This document shows, piece after piece, positions 31,206 through 41,745 of a stretch of 64,000 nucleotides of DNA. Position numbers and translations under genes: made by a program. Each line of letters starts with the position of its first letter. The stretch's first letter is position 1. Below the pieces are notes generated by a model. The model did not search any database. It was given only the letters and a program-made list of their open reading frames with translations, and was not told the origin of the DNA. The stretch comes from Mycolicibacterium sp. P1-18 (GTDB taxonomy: Bacteria; Actinomycetota; Actinomycetes; Mycobacteriales; Mycobacteriaceae): positions 62,001 to 126,000 of the forward strand of contig NZ_NPKR01000006.1 in assembly GCF_008329535.1 (NCBI RefSeq). The letters run 5' to 3'.

Positions 31206-32102
31206 ATGGTCGATGCGGGTGAGCTGCTCAAATGGTATTCACATGCGCAGCGCGATCTGCCCTGGCGTCAGCCGGGCGTTCCCGCGTGGCAAATCCTGGT
31301 CAGCGAGTTCATGTTGCAGCAGACGCCCGTCGCCCGAGTGGAGCCGATCTGGCGCGACTGGGTGGCCCGCTGGCCGACCCCCTCGGCGACCGCCGCCGCC
31401 AGCGCGGCAGACGTCCTGCGGGCGTGGGGAAAGCTCGGCTACCCGCGCCGGGCCAAGCGTCTGCACGAGTGCGCGACCGTGATCGCCGCCAAGCACGGTG
31501 ACGTGGTGCCCGACGACGTCGACGCCCTCCTGGCGCTGCCCGGCGTCGGCACCTACACCGCGCGGGCCATCGCCTGCTTCGCCTACGGCAAACGAGTTCC
31601 CGTGGTGGACACCAACGTACGGCGGGTGGTCGCCAGGGTCGTGCACGGACGCGCCGACTCCCCCGCCAGCGTTCGCGACCTCGCCGACGTCGACGCCATC
31701 CTTCCCGACGACGCACGGGCGCCGGGGTTTTCGATCGCCCTGATGGAGCTCGGCGCCATCGTCTGCACGGCCCGCTCGCCCAAGTGCGGGGTGTGTCCGT
31801 TGAGCACCTGCGCGTGGCGTTCGGCCGGCTACCCGCCCTCGACCGAGCCGGCGAAACGCGTGCAGAAGTTCGCCGGCACCGACCGCCAGGTCCGCGGCAA
31901 ACTGCTGGACGTCCTGCGCGCCAACGTCGCTCCGGTGCCTCGGGCCCAACTGGACGTGGCGTGGCTGACCGACCCCGCGCAGCGCGACCGCGCGTTGGAC
32001 TCGTTGCTCGTCGACGGCCTGGTCGAACAGACCGCCGACGGCCTGTTCGCGCTCAGCGGAGAAGGTGGTGAAGCCGGGACCTCGAACGTCCTGGTGAACT
32101 AG
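31206..32102 (+). CDS. mutY: MutY, A/G-specific adenine glycosylase
   Basis: A 298-residue HhH-GPD DNA glycosylase removing adenine opposite 8-oxoguanine. Glu34 (SEFMLQQTPV) is the catalytic acid, LPGVGTYTA the helix-hairpin-helix and Asp135 (VVDTNVRR) the second catalytic residue. The [4Fe-4S] cysteines are 187, 194, 197 and 202. The C-terminal 8-oxoG-recognition domain of larger MutYs is reduced, as in other mycobacteria. ATG 31206 has GGAG about 10 bases upstream; ATGs at 31176 and 31197 are in frame. Confidence 0.93.
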   Translation: MVDAGELLKWYSHAQRDLPWRQPGVPAWQILVSEFMLQQTPVARVEPIWRDWVARWPTPSATAAASAADVLRAWGKLGYPRRAKRLHECATVIAAKHGDVVPDDVDALLALPGVGTYTARAIACFAYGKRVPVVDTNVRRVVARVVHGRADSPASVRDLADVDAILPDDARAPGFSIALMELGAIVCTARSPKCGVCPLSTCAWRSAGYPPSTEPAKRVQKFAGTDRQVRGKLLDVLRANVAPVPRAQLDVAWLTDPAQRDRALDSLLVDGLVEQTADGLFALSGEGGEAGTSNVLVN

Positions 32103-32111
32103 CCTGGGCTG

Positions 32112-33461
32112 GTGGCCGTACCCGTTTCGCGGGCTCCGCGGACCCGGTACGCGTCGCGGGGCGATCTGGACATCGCGTACCAGGTGATCGGTGACGGCCC
32201 CATGGACCTCGTCGTGATGCCGGGACCATTCGTGCCGATCGACTCGATCGACTCCGAACCGTCGATGTACCGCTTCTACCGGCGCCTGTCGTCGTTCTGC
32301 CGGGTCATCCGCTTCGACCACCGCGGCATGGGGATGTCATCACGCATCGGCGCGGACAAGATCACCCCGGCCTGCTGGGCCGAGGACGCCGTCGCGGTCA
32401 TGGACGCCGTAGGTTGCGAGAGCGCCACGGTCATGTGCTCGGGGTACACCGCCATGAGCGCACTCTTCCTGGCCGCCGACCGCCCTGAACGCGTCGCCAA
32501 CCTGGTGGTGGTCAACGGCGCGGCCCGCGTGGTGTGGGCACCCGACTACGAGGTGGGGGCCCACCCCCGCGCCGCTGGTTCGTTCGCCACGGCGGCAACG
32601 CAGTCCGACGCTGTCGAGCAAGGCGTCGACGTGCTCGCCATGGTCGCGCCGTCGGTCGCCCGCGACCAGGTCTTCCGCACGTGGTGGGATGCCGCGGGCA
32701 ACCGGGCCGCCTCACCGAGCATGGCCAGACGGTCCAGTCAGGCCCTCACCGACGCCGACGTGCGGGACAAGCTGCCCGCCATCAAGGCCCCGACCCTGGT
32801 CGTGCACCGCGAGGACGCCACGTTCGTGGGCGTCGGCCACGGCCGCTACCTCGCCGAGCACATCCCGGGCGCACGCTACGTCGAACTGCCGGGCGCCGAC
32901 ACCCTGTACTGGGTGGGCGACGCGACGCCGATCCTCGCCGAGATCGAGGAATTCGTCACCGGGTCACGTAGCGGCTCGGACGCCGAACGCGTGCTCACCA
33001 CGATCGTGTTCACCGACATCGTCGGGTCGACGCAGCGCGCCGCCGAGCTCGGCGACGACCATTGGCGCGATCTGCTGGACAGTCACGACAACCTGGTGCG
33101 ACGGGAACTGGCCCGCTTCGGCGGGCGCGAGGTGAACACCGCCGGCGACGGTTTCGTCGCCACGTTCAGCAGTCCCAGCGTCGCGCTGGACTGCGCCGAG
33201 CAGATCGTCGGTGCGGTCGCGACGCTCGGGGTCGACGTCCGGGTCGGCATCCACGCGGGCGAGGTCGAGGCCCGCGGGCAGGACATCGCCGGCATGGCGG
33301 TGCACATCGGTGCGCGAATCACCGCGCTGGCGGGCGCCGGTGAAGTCCTCGTCTCGTCGACGGTGCGCGAGATCGTGACCGGCTCGCACCGGACCTTCAG
33401 CGACCGCGGCGAACACCGGCTCAGGGGTGTGCCGGGCGCCTGGTGCGTCTACGCGCTTTGA
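32112..33461 (+). CDS. Alpha/beta hydrolase fused to class III nucleotidyl cyclase (Rv1900c-like)
   Basis: A 449-residue fusion. Residues 1-285 form an alpha/beta-hydrolase domain with a candidate nucleophile Ser110 in an atypical VMCSGYTAM elbow; where relatives have a histidine in a GxDHLPW motif this protein has GADTLYW. Residues 290-449 are a class III cyclase: metal Asp302 (FTDIVGST) and Asp346 (NTAGDG) and Arg402 are kept. The purine-specifying lysine is Asn342, as in the tuberculosis Rv1900c cyclase. It probably makes cAMP at modest activity; the hydrolase half may be a sensor. Confidence 0.85.
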   Translation: MAVPVSRAPRTRYASRGDLDIAYQVIGDGPMDLVVMPGPFVPIDSIDSEPSMYRFYRRLSSFCRVIRFDHRGMGMSSRIGADKITPACWAEDAVAVMDAVGCESATVMCSGYTAMSALFLAADRPERVANLVVVNGAARVVWAPDYEVGAHPRAAGSFATAATQSDAVEQGVDVLAMVAPSVARDQVFRTWWDAAGNRAASPSMARRSSQALTDADVRDKLPAIKAPTLVVHREDATFVGVGHGRYLAEHIPGARYVELPGADTLYWVGDATPILAEIEEFVTGSRSGSDAERVLTTIVFTDIVGSTQRAAELGDDHWRDLLDSHDNLVRRELARFGGREVNTAGDGFVATFSSPSVALDCAEQIVGAVATLGVDVRVGIHAGEVEARGQDIAGMAVHIGARITALAGAGEVLVSSTVREIVTGSHRTFSDRGEHRLRGVPGAWCVYAL

Positions 33462-33473
33462 CGCGCGATCCCC

Positions 33474-34445
33474 CTAAGCCGTTGCCGCGCAGTCGGACTC
33501 GTCGCTGGAGAACCGGCGCCGGTAGTCCGACGGCGTGACGCCGACGATACGGCGGAAGTGGTGGCGTAGCAGGGTTGCGGTGCCGAAGCCCGCCTTGTCG
33601 GCCACCCGGTCGACGTCGAGGTCGGTCTCCTCGAGCAGGCGCCGCGCGTAGAGCACCCTCTGGTCGGTGACCCACTGCATCGGGGTACGCCCCGTCTCCT
33701 CGACGAACCTGCGCGCGAAGGTCCGGGCCGACATGCTGGCCCTGGCGGCCAATGATCCGACCGTGTGCGATGCGTCGAGATTGCCCAGGATCCAATCCAG
33801 CTGCGGCGCAAAGCCTTCCGAACATCGCACCGGAATGGGACGTTCGATGTACTGGCGCTGACCGCCGTCACGCTGCGGCGGCACCACCATGCGGCGGGCG
33901 ATGGTGTTGGTGACCTCGCTGCCCAACTCACGCCGGACCAGGTGCAGGCAGGCGTCGATGCCGGCGGCGGTCCCCGCACTGGTGATGAGGTTGCCGTCGT
34001 CGACGAACAGCACGTTGCGGTCGACGTCCGCGGTGGGGTGCCGTGCCGCCAGGTCGTCGGCGTGCATCCAGTGCGTGGTGCACTTGCGGCCGTCGAGAAG
34101 CCCGGCCGCGCCGGCGAGGAACGCCCCCGAGCAGACCGTCAGGATGGTCGACCCGGCTTCGGCGGCGGCCCGCACGGCGGCGAGCACCTCCTCCGGATAG
34201 TCGTCTCGGTGGAACGCGGGGATGGCGACCAGATCGGCGCCGACGAGGGCGTCGAGCCCGAAGTCGGGAACCAGGTTGGCGCCGACCGACATTCGCAGCG
34301 GTTTGCCGGGTTCCGGACCGCACACCTTGAAGTCGAAGTTGGGCACGCCGTCGGCCGAGCGGTCGATGCCGAAGACCTCGCAGACCACTCCGAACTCGAA
34401 GGGGGTGACCCCGTCGAGCACCAACGTCGACACGCTCTTGAGCAT
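33474..34445 (-). CDS. GlxA-type AraC-family regulator (DJ-1/PfpI + AraC HTH)
   Basis: A 323-residue regulator. The N-terminal DJ-1/PfpI-like domain (about 1-190) includes the nucleophile-elbow-like LTVCSGAFLAG and DGRKCTTHW. The C-terminal AraC double helix-turn-helix (about 215-315) includes SARTFARRFVEETGRTP and the closing GVTPSDYRRRF. Such proteins often control amine or nitrogen catabolism, but the target is unknown here. It is convergent with the cyclase gene (12 bases) and divergent from a small membrane protein. Confidence 0.87.
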   Translation of the reverse strand: MLKSVSTLVLDGVTPFEFGVVCEVFGIDRSADGVPNFDFKVCGPEPGKPLRMSVGANLVPDFGLDALVGADLVAIPAFHRDDYPEEVLAAVRAAAEAGSTILTVCSGAFLAGAAGLLDGRKCTTHWMHADDLAARHPTADVDRNVLFVDDGNLITSAGTAAGIDACLHLVRRELGSEVTNTIARRMVVPPQRDGGQRQYIERPIPVRCSEGFAPQLDWILGNLDASHTVGSLAARASMSARTFARRFVEETGRTPMQWVTDQRVLYARRLLEETDLDVDRVADKAGFGTATLLRHHFRRIVGVTPSDYRRRFSSDESDCAATA

Positions 34446-34516
34446 GGCAGCATCTTAACGCACCACGTCCGTACTGCCACTGTTGGCGGAATGTTTTCGG
34501 TCAAATAATTGCTGCC

Positions 34517-34738
34517 ATGAACGTGATACTCGCCTTCCTGATCCTGTCCGCCCCCTTCGCGCTGGCCGCGCTGCTGAGCTGGGCCAGTCACCGCAACGAC
34601 ACGGCCCGCCGCGCGTTGTTGCGGGAATTCGGCAACCCCGACTACTACCGCGTGATGCACGACGTGGACGCCGCGCGCACCCGCTTCGAGAAGCAGCCGC
34701 AGTGGCCGACCTCGGGCGCGACCGGCGAGCACCGCTAG
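34517..34738 (+). CDS. Small membrane protein, unknown function
   Basis: A 73-residue protein with one N-terminal transmembrane helix (about 3-24) and a charged cytoplasmic tail (RRALLREFGNPDYYRVMHDVD). Codon use matches the neighbours and the ATG fits the gap. No family is recognised. Its 3' end overlaps the next, convergent hydrolase by four bases. Confidence 0.6.
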   Translation: MNVILAFLILSAPFALAALLSWASHRNDTARRALLREFGNPDYYRVMHDVDAARTRFEKQPQWPTSGATGEHR

Positions 34739-35496
34739 GCGAACCGCGCCAGGAACGGTTCCACCGCGTCGCGGTACTCCCGTGGTGCGTCGTCGTGCAC
34801 GAGGTGACCGGCACCGGGCACCCTCAGGTACGTCACGTCGGCGCCGGTGGACCGCATCCGCTCCATCTGACCGGGCGGAGTGACGGAGTTGCCCGCCTCG
34901 ACGAGCAGCGTGGGGACGCGCACCGCCCGCCACTGCTGCCAGTAGTCGCGGACTCCCCACTGCGCGGCGATCTCGATCCACCGCTCGGGCCGGCCGTGCA
35001 GCCGCCACCCGGTGTCGGTGCGGTCGAACGCCTCGACGAAGTAGCGTCCGGCCACGGCCCCGAACTCGTCGAGCACCTGCTGCTCCGAACCGAACTCGGC
35101 GGGCAGCGCGCGCAGCCACGGTTCCCACGGTCCGGTCGTACGCCCGCGGAAGTCCGGGGCCATGTCCTCCACCACCAGCGCGGTCACCAGCTCGGGTCGC
35201 GCGGCGGCCAGAAGCCACGAGTGCAGACCGCCCATCGAATGGCCGACCAGCGTGGCTGGCCGTCCGAGAGCCGAGACGGCGTCGGCCAGGTCGTCGACGA
35301 AGCGCTCCGTGCTCACGGGGTGCGGGTCGGCGACGTCGCGGCCGCGGTGCCAGGGCGCGTCGTAGGTGTACACCTCGCCCAGCTCGATCAGCCACGGCAG
35401 CTGACGGGACCACGTCGTCCCCCGGCCCATCAACCCGTGCACCAGAACGACGGGCTGCCCGGCACCGCCGCGGCGGGTCAGCAAGTCCGAACGCAT
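34735..35496 (-). CDS. Alpha/beta hydrolase (Rv3591c-like)
   Basis: A 253-residue alpha/beta hydrolase. VLVHGLMG is the oxyanion segment (near 17-24), GHSMGG holds the nucleophile serine (near 101), a late Asp lies in the VEAGNSV region and His in GAGHLVHD. The substrate is unknown. The ATG at 35496 is used; the frame runs on into mhuD territory. It is divergent from mhuD with 33 bases between, as with Rv3591c/Rv3592. Confidence 0.85.
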   Translation of the reverse strand: MRSDLLTRRGGAGQPVVLVHGLMGRGTTWSRQLPWLIELGEVYTYDAPWHRGRDVADPHPVSTERFVDDLADAVSALGRPATLVGHSMGGLHSWLLAAARPELVTALVVEDMAPDFRGRTTGPWEPWLRALPAEFGSEQQVLDEFGAVAGRYFVEAFDRTDTGWRLHGRPERWIEIAAQWGVRDYWQQWRAVRVPTLLVEAGNSVTPPGQMERMRSTGADVTYLRVPGAGHLVHDDAPREYRDAVEPFLARFA

Positions 35497-35529
35497 GCCC
35501 GACGATAACGAACCGGTAACGTGGGGCCC

Positions 35530-35841
35530 ATGGCAGTGGTGAAGATCAACGCGATCGAGGTTCCGCCCAACGCAGGCCCGGAGTTGGAGAAGCGGTTCGC
35601 CAATCGCGCGCACGCCGTCGACGGCCAGCCCGGCTTCCTCGGCTTCCAGTTGCTGCGGCCGGTCAAGGGCGAGGACCGCTACTTCGTGGTGACGCAGTGG
35701 GAGTCCGAGGAGGCCTTTGCGGCGTGGGCGAACGGTCCGGCCGTCGAGGCCCACGCCGGTCAGCGCGCAAACCCCGTCGCCACCGGTGCGTCACTCCTCG
35801 AGTTCGAGGTCGTGTTGGACGTTCAGCGGTCGGGAGCGTAG
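35530..35841 (+). CDS. mhuD: MhuD, heme-degrading monooxygenase
   Basis: A 103-residue ABM-domain protein nearly identical to tuberculosis MhuD (105 residues) as I remember it. Asn7, Trp66 and heme-ligand His75 are all at the expected numbers. It breaks heme to mycobilin and releases iron in the cytosol. The ATG at 35530 aligns with the known N-terminus; a GTG 9 bases upstream is in frame. lpqF starts 4 bases downstream. Iron control is expected, but I saw no convincing IdeR box. Confidence 0.95.
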   Translation: MAVVKINAIEVPPNAGPELEKRFANRAHAVDGQPGFLGFQLLRPVKGEDRYFVVTQWESEEAFAAWANGPAVEAHAGQRANPVATGASLLEFEVVLDVQRSGA

Positions 35842-35845
35842 CTAG

Positions 35846-37177
35846 GTGGGACGGCGGGCGACGGCGATCGGTGTCGCCGCCACTCTGATCGCCGCCCTGG
35901 CCTGCGGATGCGCCAACGCCGGACCGACGGCTCCGGCCGAGGCCGCCTACGGCGCCCACATCGAGACGAACACGCCTCCGGGGCTGCGCGCCAAGCAGAC
36001 CGTGGACATGCTGAACTCGGACTGGCCCATCGGTGTCGCCGGCGTCGCCACGCTGGCCGCCAAGCCCCAGGTGGACGACGTCGCGTTCATGATGGACCGC
36101 ATGTGGTGGGACCGGCCCTTCACGGTCTCGGGCATCGACTACGGCGCGGGCCAGGCCACCCTGCACCTGCTGACCTCCTATGGCGTCGGCCAGGACATCG
36201 AGCTGCGCACCGACGACGCCGGCATGGTCGACCGCTTCAAGGTGACCCTGCAGAAGCCCACCATCACGCAGTGGTCCGACGTCGACGCCCAACTGACCAA
36301 GACCGCTGCGCACTACTCGTATCAGGTCTCGAAGGTCACCGACGGCACCTGCACGACGGTGGCCGGCACCCACGTCGACGACTCTCTGCCCCTGGCCTCG
36401 ATCTTCAAGCTCTACGTCCTGCTGGCCCTCGCCGACGAAGTCAACGCGGGCCGGGTCGGCTGGGGCGATCGGCTGACCATCACCAAGGAGGACAAGGCGG
36501 TGGGGTCGGCGGGCTTCGAGGACCTACCGCCCGGGTCCACGGTGTCGGTGAGAGACGCTGCACAGCAGATGATCTCGGCCAGTGACAACATGGCCACGGA
36601 CCTGCTGATGACGCGCGTCGGGCCGGACGCCCTGCACCGCGCGCTGATTCGCGCCGGCCACCACGATCCCGCCAGCCTGACGCCGTTTCCCACCACCCAC
36701 CAGATGTTCTCCGTCGGCTGGGGAACGCCCGACCTTCGCGAACAGTGGAAGACCGGCTCCGCCGCCGACCGCGCCCGACTGATCGCGCAGACCGACGCCC
36801 GCCACTACGAGCCGGATCCGACGCGGACGCACACGCCGGCCTCCCCGTACGGCGCGGAGTGGTACGGCACCGCGGGCGACATCTGCCGGGTGCACGCCGC
36901 CCTGCAGAGCGACGCCGTCGGTCCCGCGGCACCGGTCCGGGACGTCCTGGCGGCGACGCCCGGCATCGAACTCGACAAGACGAAGTGGACCTACATCGGC
37001 GCCAAGGGCGGAAACCTGCCCGGCGACATCGGCTTCAGCTGGTACGCCGTCGACCGGACGGGGCAGGCCTGGGTGGTCAGCTTCCAGCTGACGTGGCCGA
37101 AGTTCCGGAGCCTGACCGTGGCCAGTTGGCTGCTGTCGATCGCCCAGGGCGCCTTCGGACTCGTACAGCCCGTCTAA
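35846..37177 (+). CDS. lpqF: LpqF-like lipoprotein with a serine beta-lactamase/penicillin-binding fold
   Basis: A 443-residue exported protein. The start has a basic GRR and a hydrophobic stretch to CGC (Cys20/Cys22); the lipobox ALACGC is not a strict match. A first domain (about 40-140) precedes a beta-lactamase-like domain with SxxK at Ser185-Lys188 (SIFK), SDN at 246-248 and KGG near 395, all three active-site motifs of the class A lactamase family. It follows mhuD closely, as in M. tuberculosis (Rv3592-Rv3593). Substrate unknown. Confidence 0.85.
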   Translation: MGRRATAIGVAATLIAALACGCANAGPTAPAEAAYGAHIETNTPPGLRAKQTVDMLNSDWPIGVAGVATLAAKPQVDDVAFMMDRMWWDRPFTVSGIDYGAGQATLHLLTSYGVGQDIELRTDDAGMVDRFKVTLQKPTITQWSDVDAQLTKTAAHYSYQVSKVTDGTCTTVAGTHVDDSLPLASIFKLYVLLALADEVNAGRVGWGDRLTITKEDKAVGSAGFEDLPPGSTVSVRDAAQQMISASDNMATDLLMTRVGPDALHRALIRAGHHDPASLTPFPTTHQMFSVGWGTPDLREQWKTGSAADRARLIAQTDARHYEPDPTRTHTPASPYGAEWYGTAGDICRVHAALQSDAVGPAAPVRDVLAATPGIELDKTKWTYIGAKGGNLPGDIGFSWYAVDRTGQAWVVSFQLTWPKFRSLTVASWLLSIAQGAFGLVQPV

Positions 37178-37725
37178 CCGGTGGAGCGCAGCGTCCACGA
37201 ACCGCCGCGCAGGTGCATGACGGTGCGGCAGACGGGTCCGACGTCGACGCGCCAGAAGGACGACGCCGGTGCGTTGAGCGCGTAGACGACCGCGGCCCGG
37301 ACCACGCTGGGATGGGTCACCGCGACCAGTCGCCCGCGGCGGTCCGCCAGCGAGTCCAGCCAACCGCCCACCCGGGTGACGACGTCGACCACCGACTCGC
37401 CGCCGTGCGGGGCCTGCGTGGGATCGGTGAGCCACAGCGTCAACTCGGCGGGCCCCACGCCGCCGAGCACGCTGCCCCGCCACGCACCGCAGTTCAGGTC
37501 GGCCAGCAGGGGCTCGGTCTCGGCGCGCAACCCCAGTAGGTCCGCGGTCTGCCTGGTGCGCGTCTCCGGCGCACAGACCGCGGCGTCGACGACACCGAGG
37601 TCGACGGTCGCGTCGACCTGACGCTGACCCAATGCGTTCAGGGCCTCGTCACGCGGAAATCGTCCGGCTGCCATCGCATCCGTCATCGCATGGGAGACGA
37701 GGGTCAGCCGGACGATCTCACTCAC
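37174..37725 (-). CDS. Histidine-phosphatase-fold protein next to cbtAB
   Basis: A 183-residue phosphoglycerate-mutase-fold protein. The phosphate-binding motif, normally LxRHGxT, reads LVSHAMT: His12 is kept but the arginine is Ser11 and the glycine is Ala13. A later CAPETRTRQTA and VTHPSVVR (second His) are normal. In a cobalt operon a CobC-like alpha-ribazole phosphatase role is possible, but loss of the arginine weakens any activity claim. The GTG start overlaps the cbtA stop by four bases, so it belongs to the riboswitch-led operon. Confidence 0.75.
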   Translation of the reverse strand: MSEIVRLTLVSHAMTDAMAAGRFPRDEALNALGQRQVDATVDLGVVDAAVCAPETRTRQTADLLGLRAETEPLLADLNCGAWRGSVLGGVGPAELTLWLTDPTQAPHGGESVVDVVTRVGGWLDSLADRRGRLVAVTHPSVVRAAVVYALNAPASSFWRVDVGPVCRTVMHLRGGSWTLRSTG

Positions 37726-38528
37726 GTGCTGGCGCCGACCTCCGCGCCACTCTTGCGCGAGTCCAACACCTTCGAGATCGACGTCGCGAACACCAGACCG
37801 ATCGTCGTCCAGACGATGAGCTGGGTGGCGAACGTGTAGAGCCGGAACTCGTACATGTCCACCGCCGGGAAGCCGGGGAAGACGATGACGCCAGCGTCGT
37901 TCACCATCGGTCCGGGGGTCTCGTCGATCGTCGGCAGCAACAACATCACCACGAACACGGCGACGAGATAGGACGCCCCGCCGACCAGGGTCGCGTTCCA
38001 CGCGCCGAGCCTGGGAGCCAACTGGCGTCCGAGGTACACCGCGGCCACCACGAGCACCGCCGACAGCCCGACCATCAGCAGGTACAGCATCGAGCGCTGA
38101 AAGATCGTGGAGTCCTCGCTGGTCGCCGGCGGATTCGGCGGGTACTTCAGCGCCGGAACGATCCACAGTGAGACGAACATGGCCCCGGCGACCAGCACCG
38201 ACAGCATGCGGGCCGAGACGTCACCGACCCGGCCGTGCGCCACCGCGAAGACCACGGCGAACAGCGCGCCCATCGCGACGGCGAACAGGAGCACGCCGAA
38301 GCCCATGCCGACCGTCGACTGGATGCCGCGGCTGAACAGTTCGCCGCCCTCGCCGTGGCTGTGCCCGCTGGCACCCATCTCCATGGCCTCGTGTGCGGCG
38401 GACGTGCCGTCCTCGAAGTCGATCGCCCGACCGATGACGGGCTCGAGGAAGATCTTCGCGAAGACGAACGCGAGCACGCCTGCGACGGCGCCGGCCAGAA
38501 GGCCGCGCCCGATGATTCGCTTTTCCAT
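37722..38528 (-). CDS. cbtA: CbtA, cobalt transporter subunit
   Basis: A 268-residue CbtA-family membrane protein with about six helices. A first-loop motif GHSHGEGGELFSRGIQ (near 54-69) is His-rich and probably binds metal; KYPPNPPAT in the centre is a family hallmark. With CbtB it forms a predicted cobalt importer for B12 synthesis. It lies 20 bases after cbtB. Confidence 0.9.
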   Translation of the reverse strand: MEKRIIGRGLLAGAVAGVLAFVFAKIFLEPVIGRAIDFEDGTSAAHEAMEMGASGHSHGEGGELFSRGIQSTVGMGFGVLLFAVAMGALFAVVFAVAHGRVGDVSARMLSVLVAGAMFVSLWIVPALKYPPNPPATSEDSTIFQRSMLYLLMVGLSAVLVVAAVYLGRQLAPRLGAWNATLVGGASYLVAVFVVMLLLPTIDETPGPMVNDAGVIVFPGFPAVDMYEFRLYTFATQLIVWTTIGLVFATSISKVLDSRKSGAEVGAST

Positions 38529-38548
38529 CGTGAGGTTTCTCCTGCCGG

Positions 38549-38764
38549 TCAGTGGCAGGGGAACCCGAGGAGGTGGCGAGCGTCGTGCACGAATTCGTGG
38601 ATGTACATGTTGTCGCCGAACACGGACGTGGCGCCCTGGTCGACGCCGACGAAGTAGAGGACCAGCAGAGCGAAGAAGGCCGTCAGCGACAGCCAGAGGG
38701 CCGCCTTGGTGGCGGTGAAGTCGATCGCGGGAGCAGCGCTCCGGCGGGTGTCAGTCGAGGTCAT
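38549..38764 (-). CDS. cbtB: CbtB, small cobalt transporter subunit
   Basis: A 71-residue protein with one transmembrane helix (about 23-43) and a C-terminal His motif HEFVHDARHLLGFPCH, characteristic of CbtB. The AAAGGA ribosome site precedes the ATG. The upstream leader carries a cobalamin riboswitch, so expression should fall when B12 is plentiful. Confidence 0.92.
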   Translation of the reverse strand: MTSTDTRRSAAPAIDFTATKAALWLSLTAFFALLVLYFVGVDQGATSVFGDNMYIHEFVHDARHLLGFPCH

Positions 38765-38778
38765 GAAAGGTGTCCTTT

Positions 38779-38795
38779 CGGGAGTTCGCGTCCCG
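38779..38795 (-). promoter_or_regulatory. Hairpin just upstream of the cbtB ribosome site
   Basis: In the minus-strand RNA, CGGGA-N7-TCCCG forms a 5-bp stem directly before AAAGGACA, the cbtB ribosome-binding site. It is placed to act as the expression platform of the cobalamin riboswitch by affecting ribosome access. Confidence 0.5.
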
Positions 38796-38796
38796 T

Positions 38797-38883
38797 ATCA
38801 CGGTTGACGTACGTCGGGTCTGACTTTCACAGTGGCGCGACCGCTCTGGATTTTCACCAGCATTCCTTCGTGCGTCGGGTTAC
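38797..38883 (-). promoter_or_regulatory. Cobalamin riboswitch of the cbtBA operon
   Basis: Minus-strand RNA contains, in order, GGAATGCTGGTGAAAATCC, AGAGCGGTCGC and the B12-box core GCCACTGT (complement of 38829-38836), then AAAGTCAGACC. These match the conserved core of cobalamin riboswitches (GGTGnAAnTCC...GCGG...GCCACTGT). It lies about 65 bases upstream of cbtB. ACCCGACGnACG occurs twice, at both ends of the core. Confidence 0.88.
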
Positions 38884-38889
38884 TCGAGC

Positions 38890-38895
38890 ATCATA
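38890..38895 (-). promoter_or_regulatory. Probable -10 element of the cbtBA transcript
   Basis: TATGAT on the minus strand is one base from TATAAT and would place the RNA start about base 38883, just ahead of the riboswitch core. No clear -35 is seen; that position falls in the clpC1 terminator stem. Confidence 0.5.
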
Positions 38896-38903
38896 GGCCC
38901 AGA

Positions 38904-38950
38904 CATCGAAATGGGCGGTACCCCTTTGAGGGATACCGCCCATTTCGATG
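38904..38950 (-). terminator. Perfect 17-bp hairpin terminator after clpC1
   Basis: CATCGAAATGGGCGGTA and its exact complement TACCGCCCATTTCGATG are separated by 13 bases. The hairpin begins 17 bases after the clpC1 stop. There is no poly-T run, which is common for mycobacterial intrinsic terminators. It insulates the cbt operon from clpC1 read-through. Confidence 0.85.
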
Positions 38951-38967
38951 CGCTGCGCGCTGCCGGA

Positions 38968-41490
<2,523 letters not shown>

Positions 41491-41614
41491 CGGTGGTTAC
41501 CTGCCCTCCGTAGATAGCGCAGTCCTCACACGGCGAACCGTGCTCTGCACTTGACGTCCACTGTAGTGGGCGGCGGCCCGGGGTGCCCCGCTTGTCCTCT
41601 CCTAGTGAAAGACC

Positions 41615-41629
41615 AAACGGTGACCGTTT
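41615..41629. repeat. 15-base palindrome between lsr2 and clpC1
   Basis: AAACGGTGACCGTTT has 7-base perfect arms around one base, 125 bases upstream of clpC1. It could be an operator in the clpC1 promoter region. No regulator is known to me for this sequence. Confidence 0.5.
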
Positions 41630-41685
41630 CGGGGCCGCAGGGATTCCAACGCCCGGCACGCGGGCATCGGTTCCGCCGACGGACC

Positions 41686-41721
41686 CGGCAACGGTTCGCC
41701 CCTAGCGAAAACTCGTTGCCG
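41686..41721. promoter_or_regulatory. Nested inverted repeat with a ClgR-like core
   Basis: Outer arms CGGCAACG and CGTTGCCG enclose TTCGC-N5-GCGAA (41695-41709), which resembles the actinobacterial ClgR motif (TTCGC-N5-GCG). It lies 25 bases after the lsr2 stop and about 205 bases before clpC1. It may instead, or also, be the lsr2 terminator. Confidence 0.5.
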
Positions 41722-41745
41722 TTCCGACGGCGATGAACGCCGAAT

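Noticed and set aside
35497..35530. Possible IdeR (iron) box ahead of mhuD
   Set aside because: The 33-base divergent spacer has no 19-base palindrome resembling the IdeR consensus.
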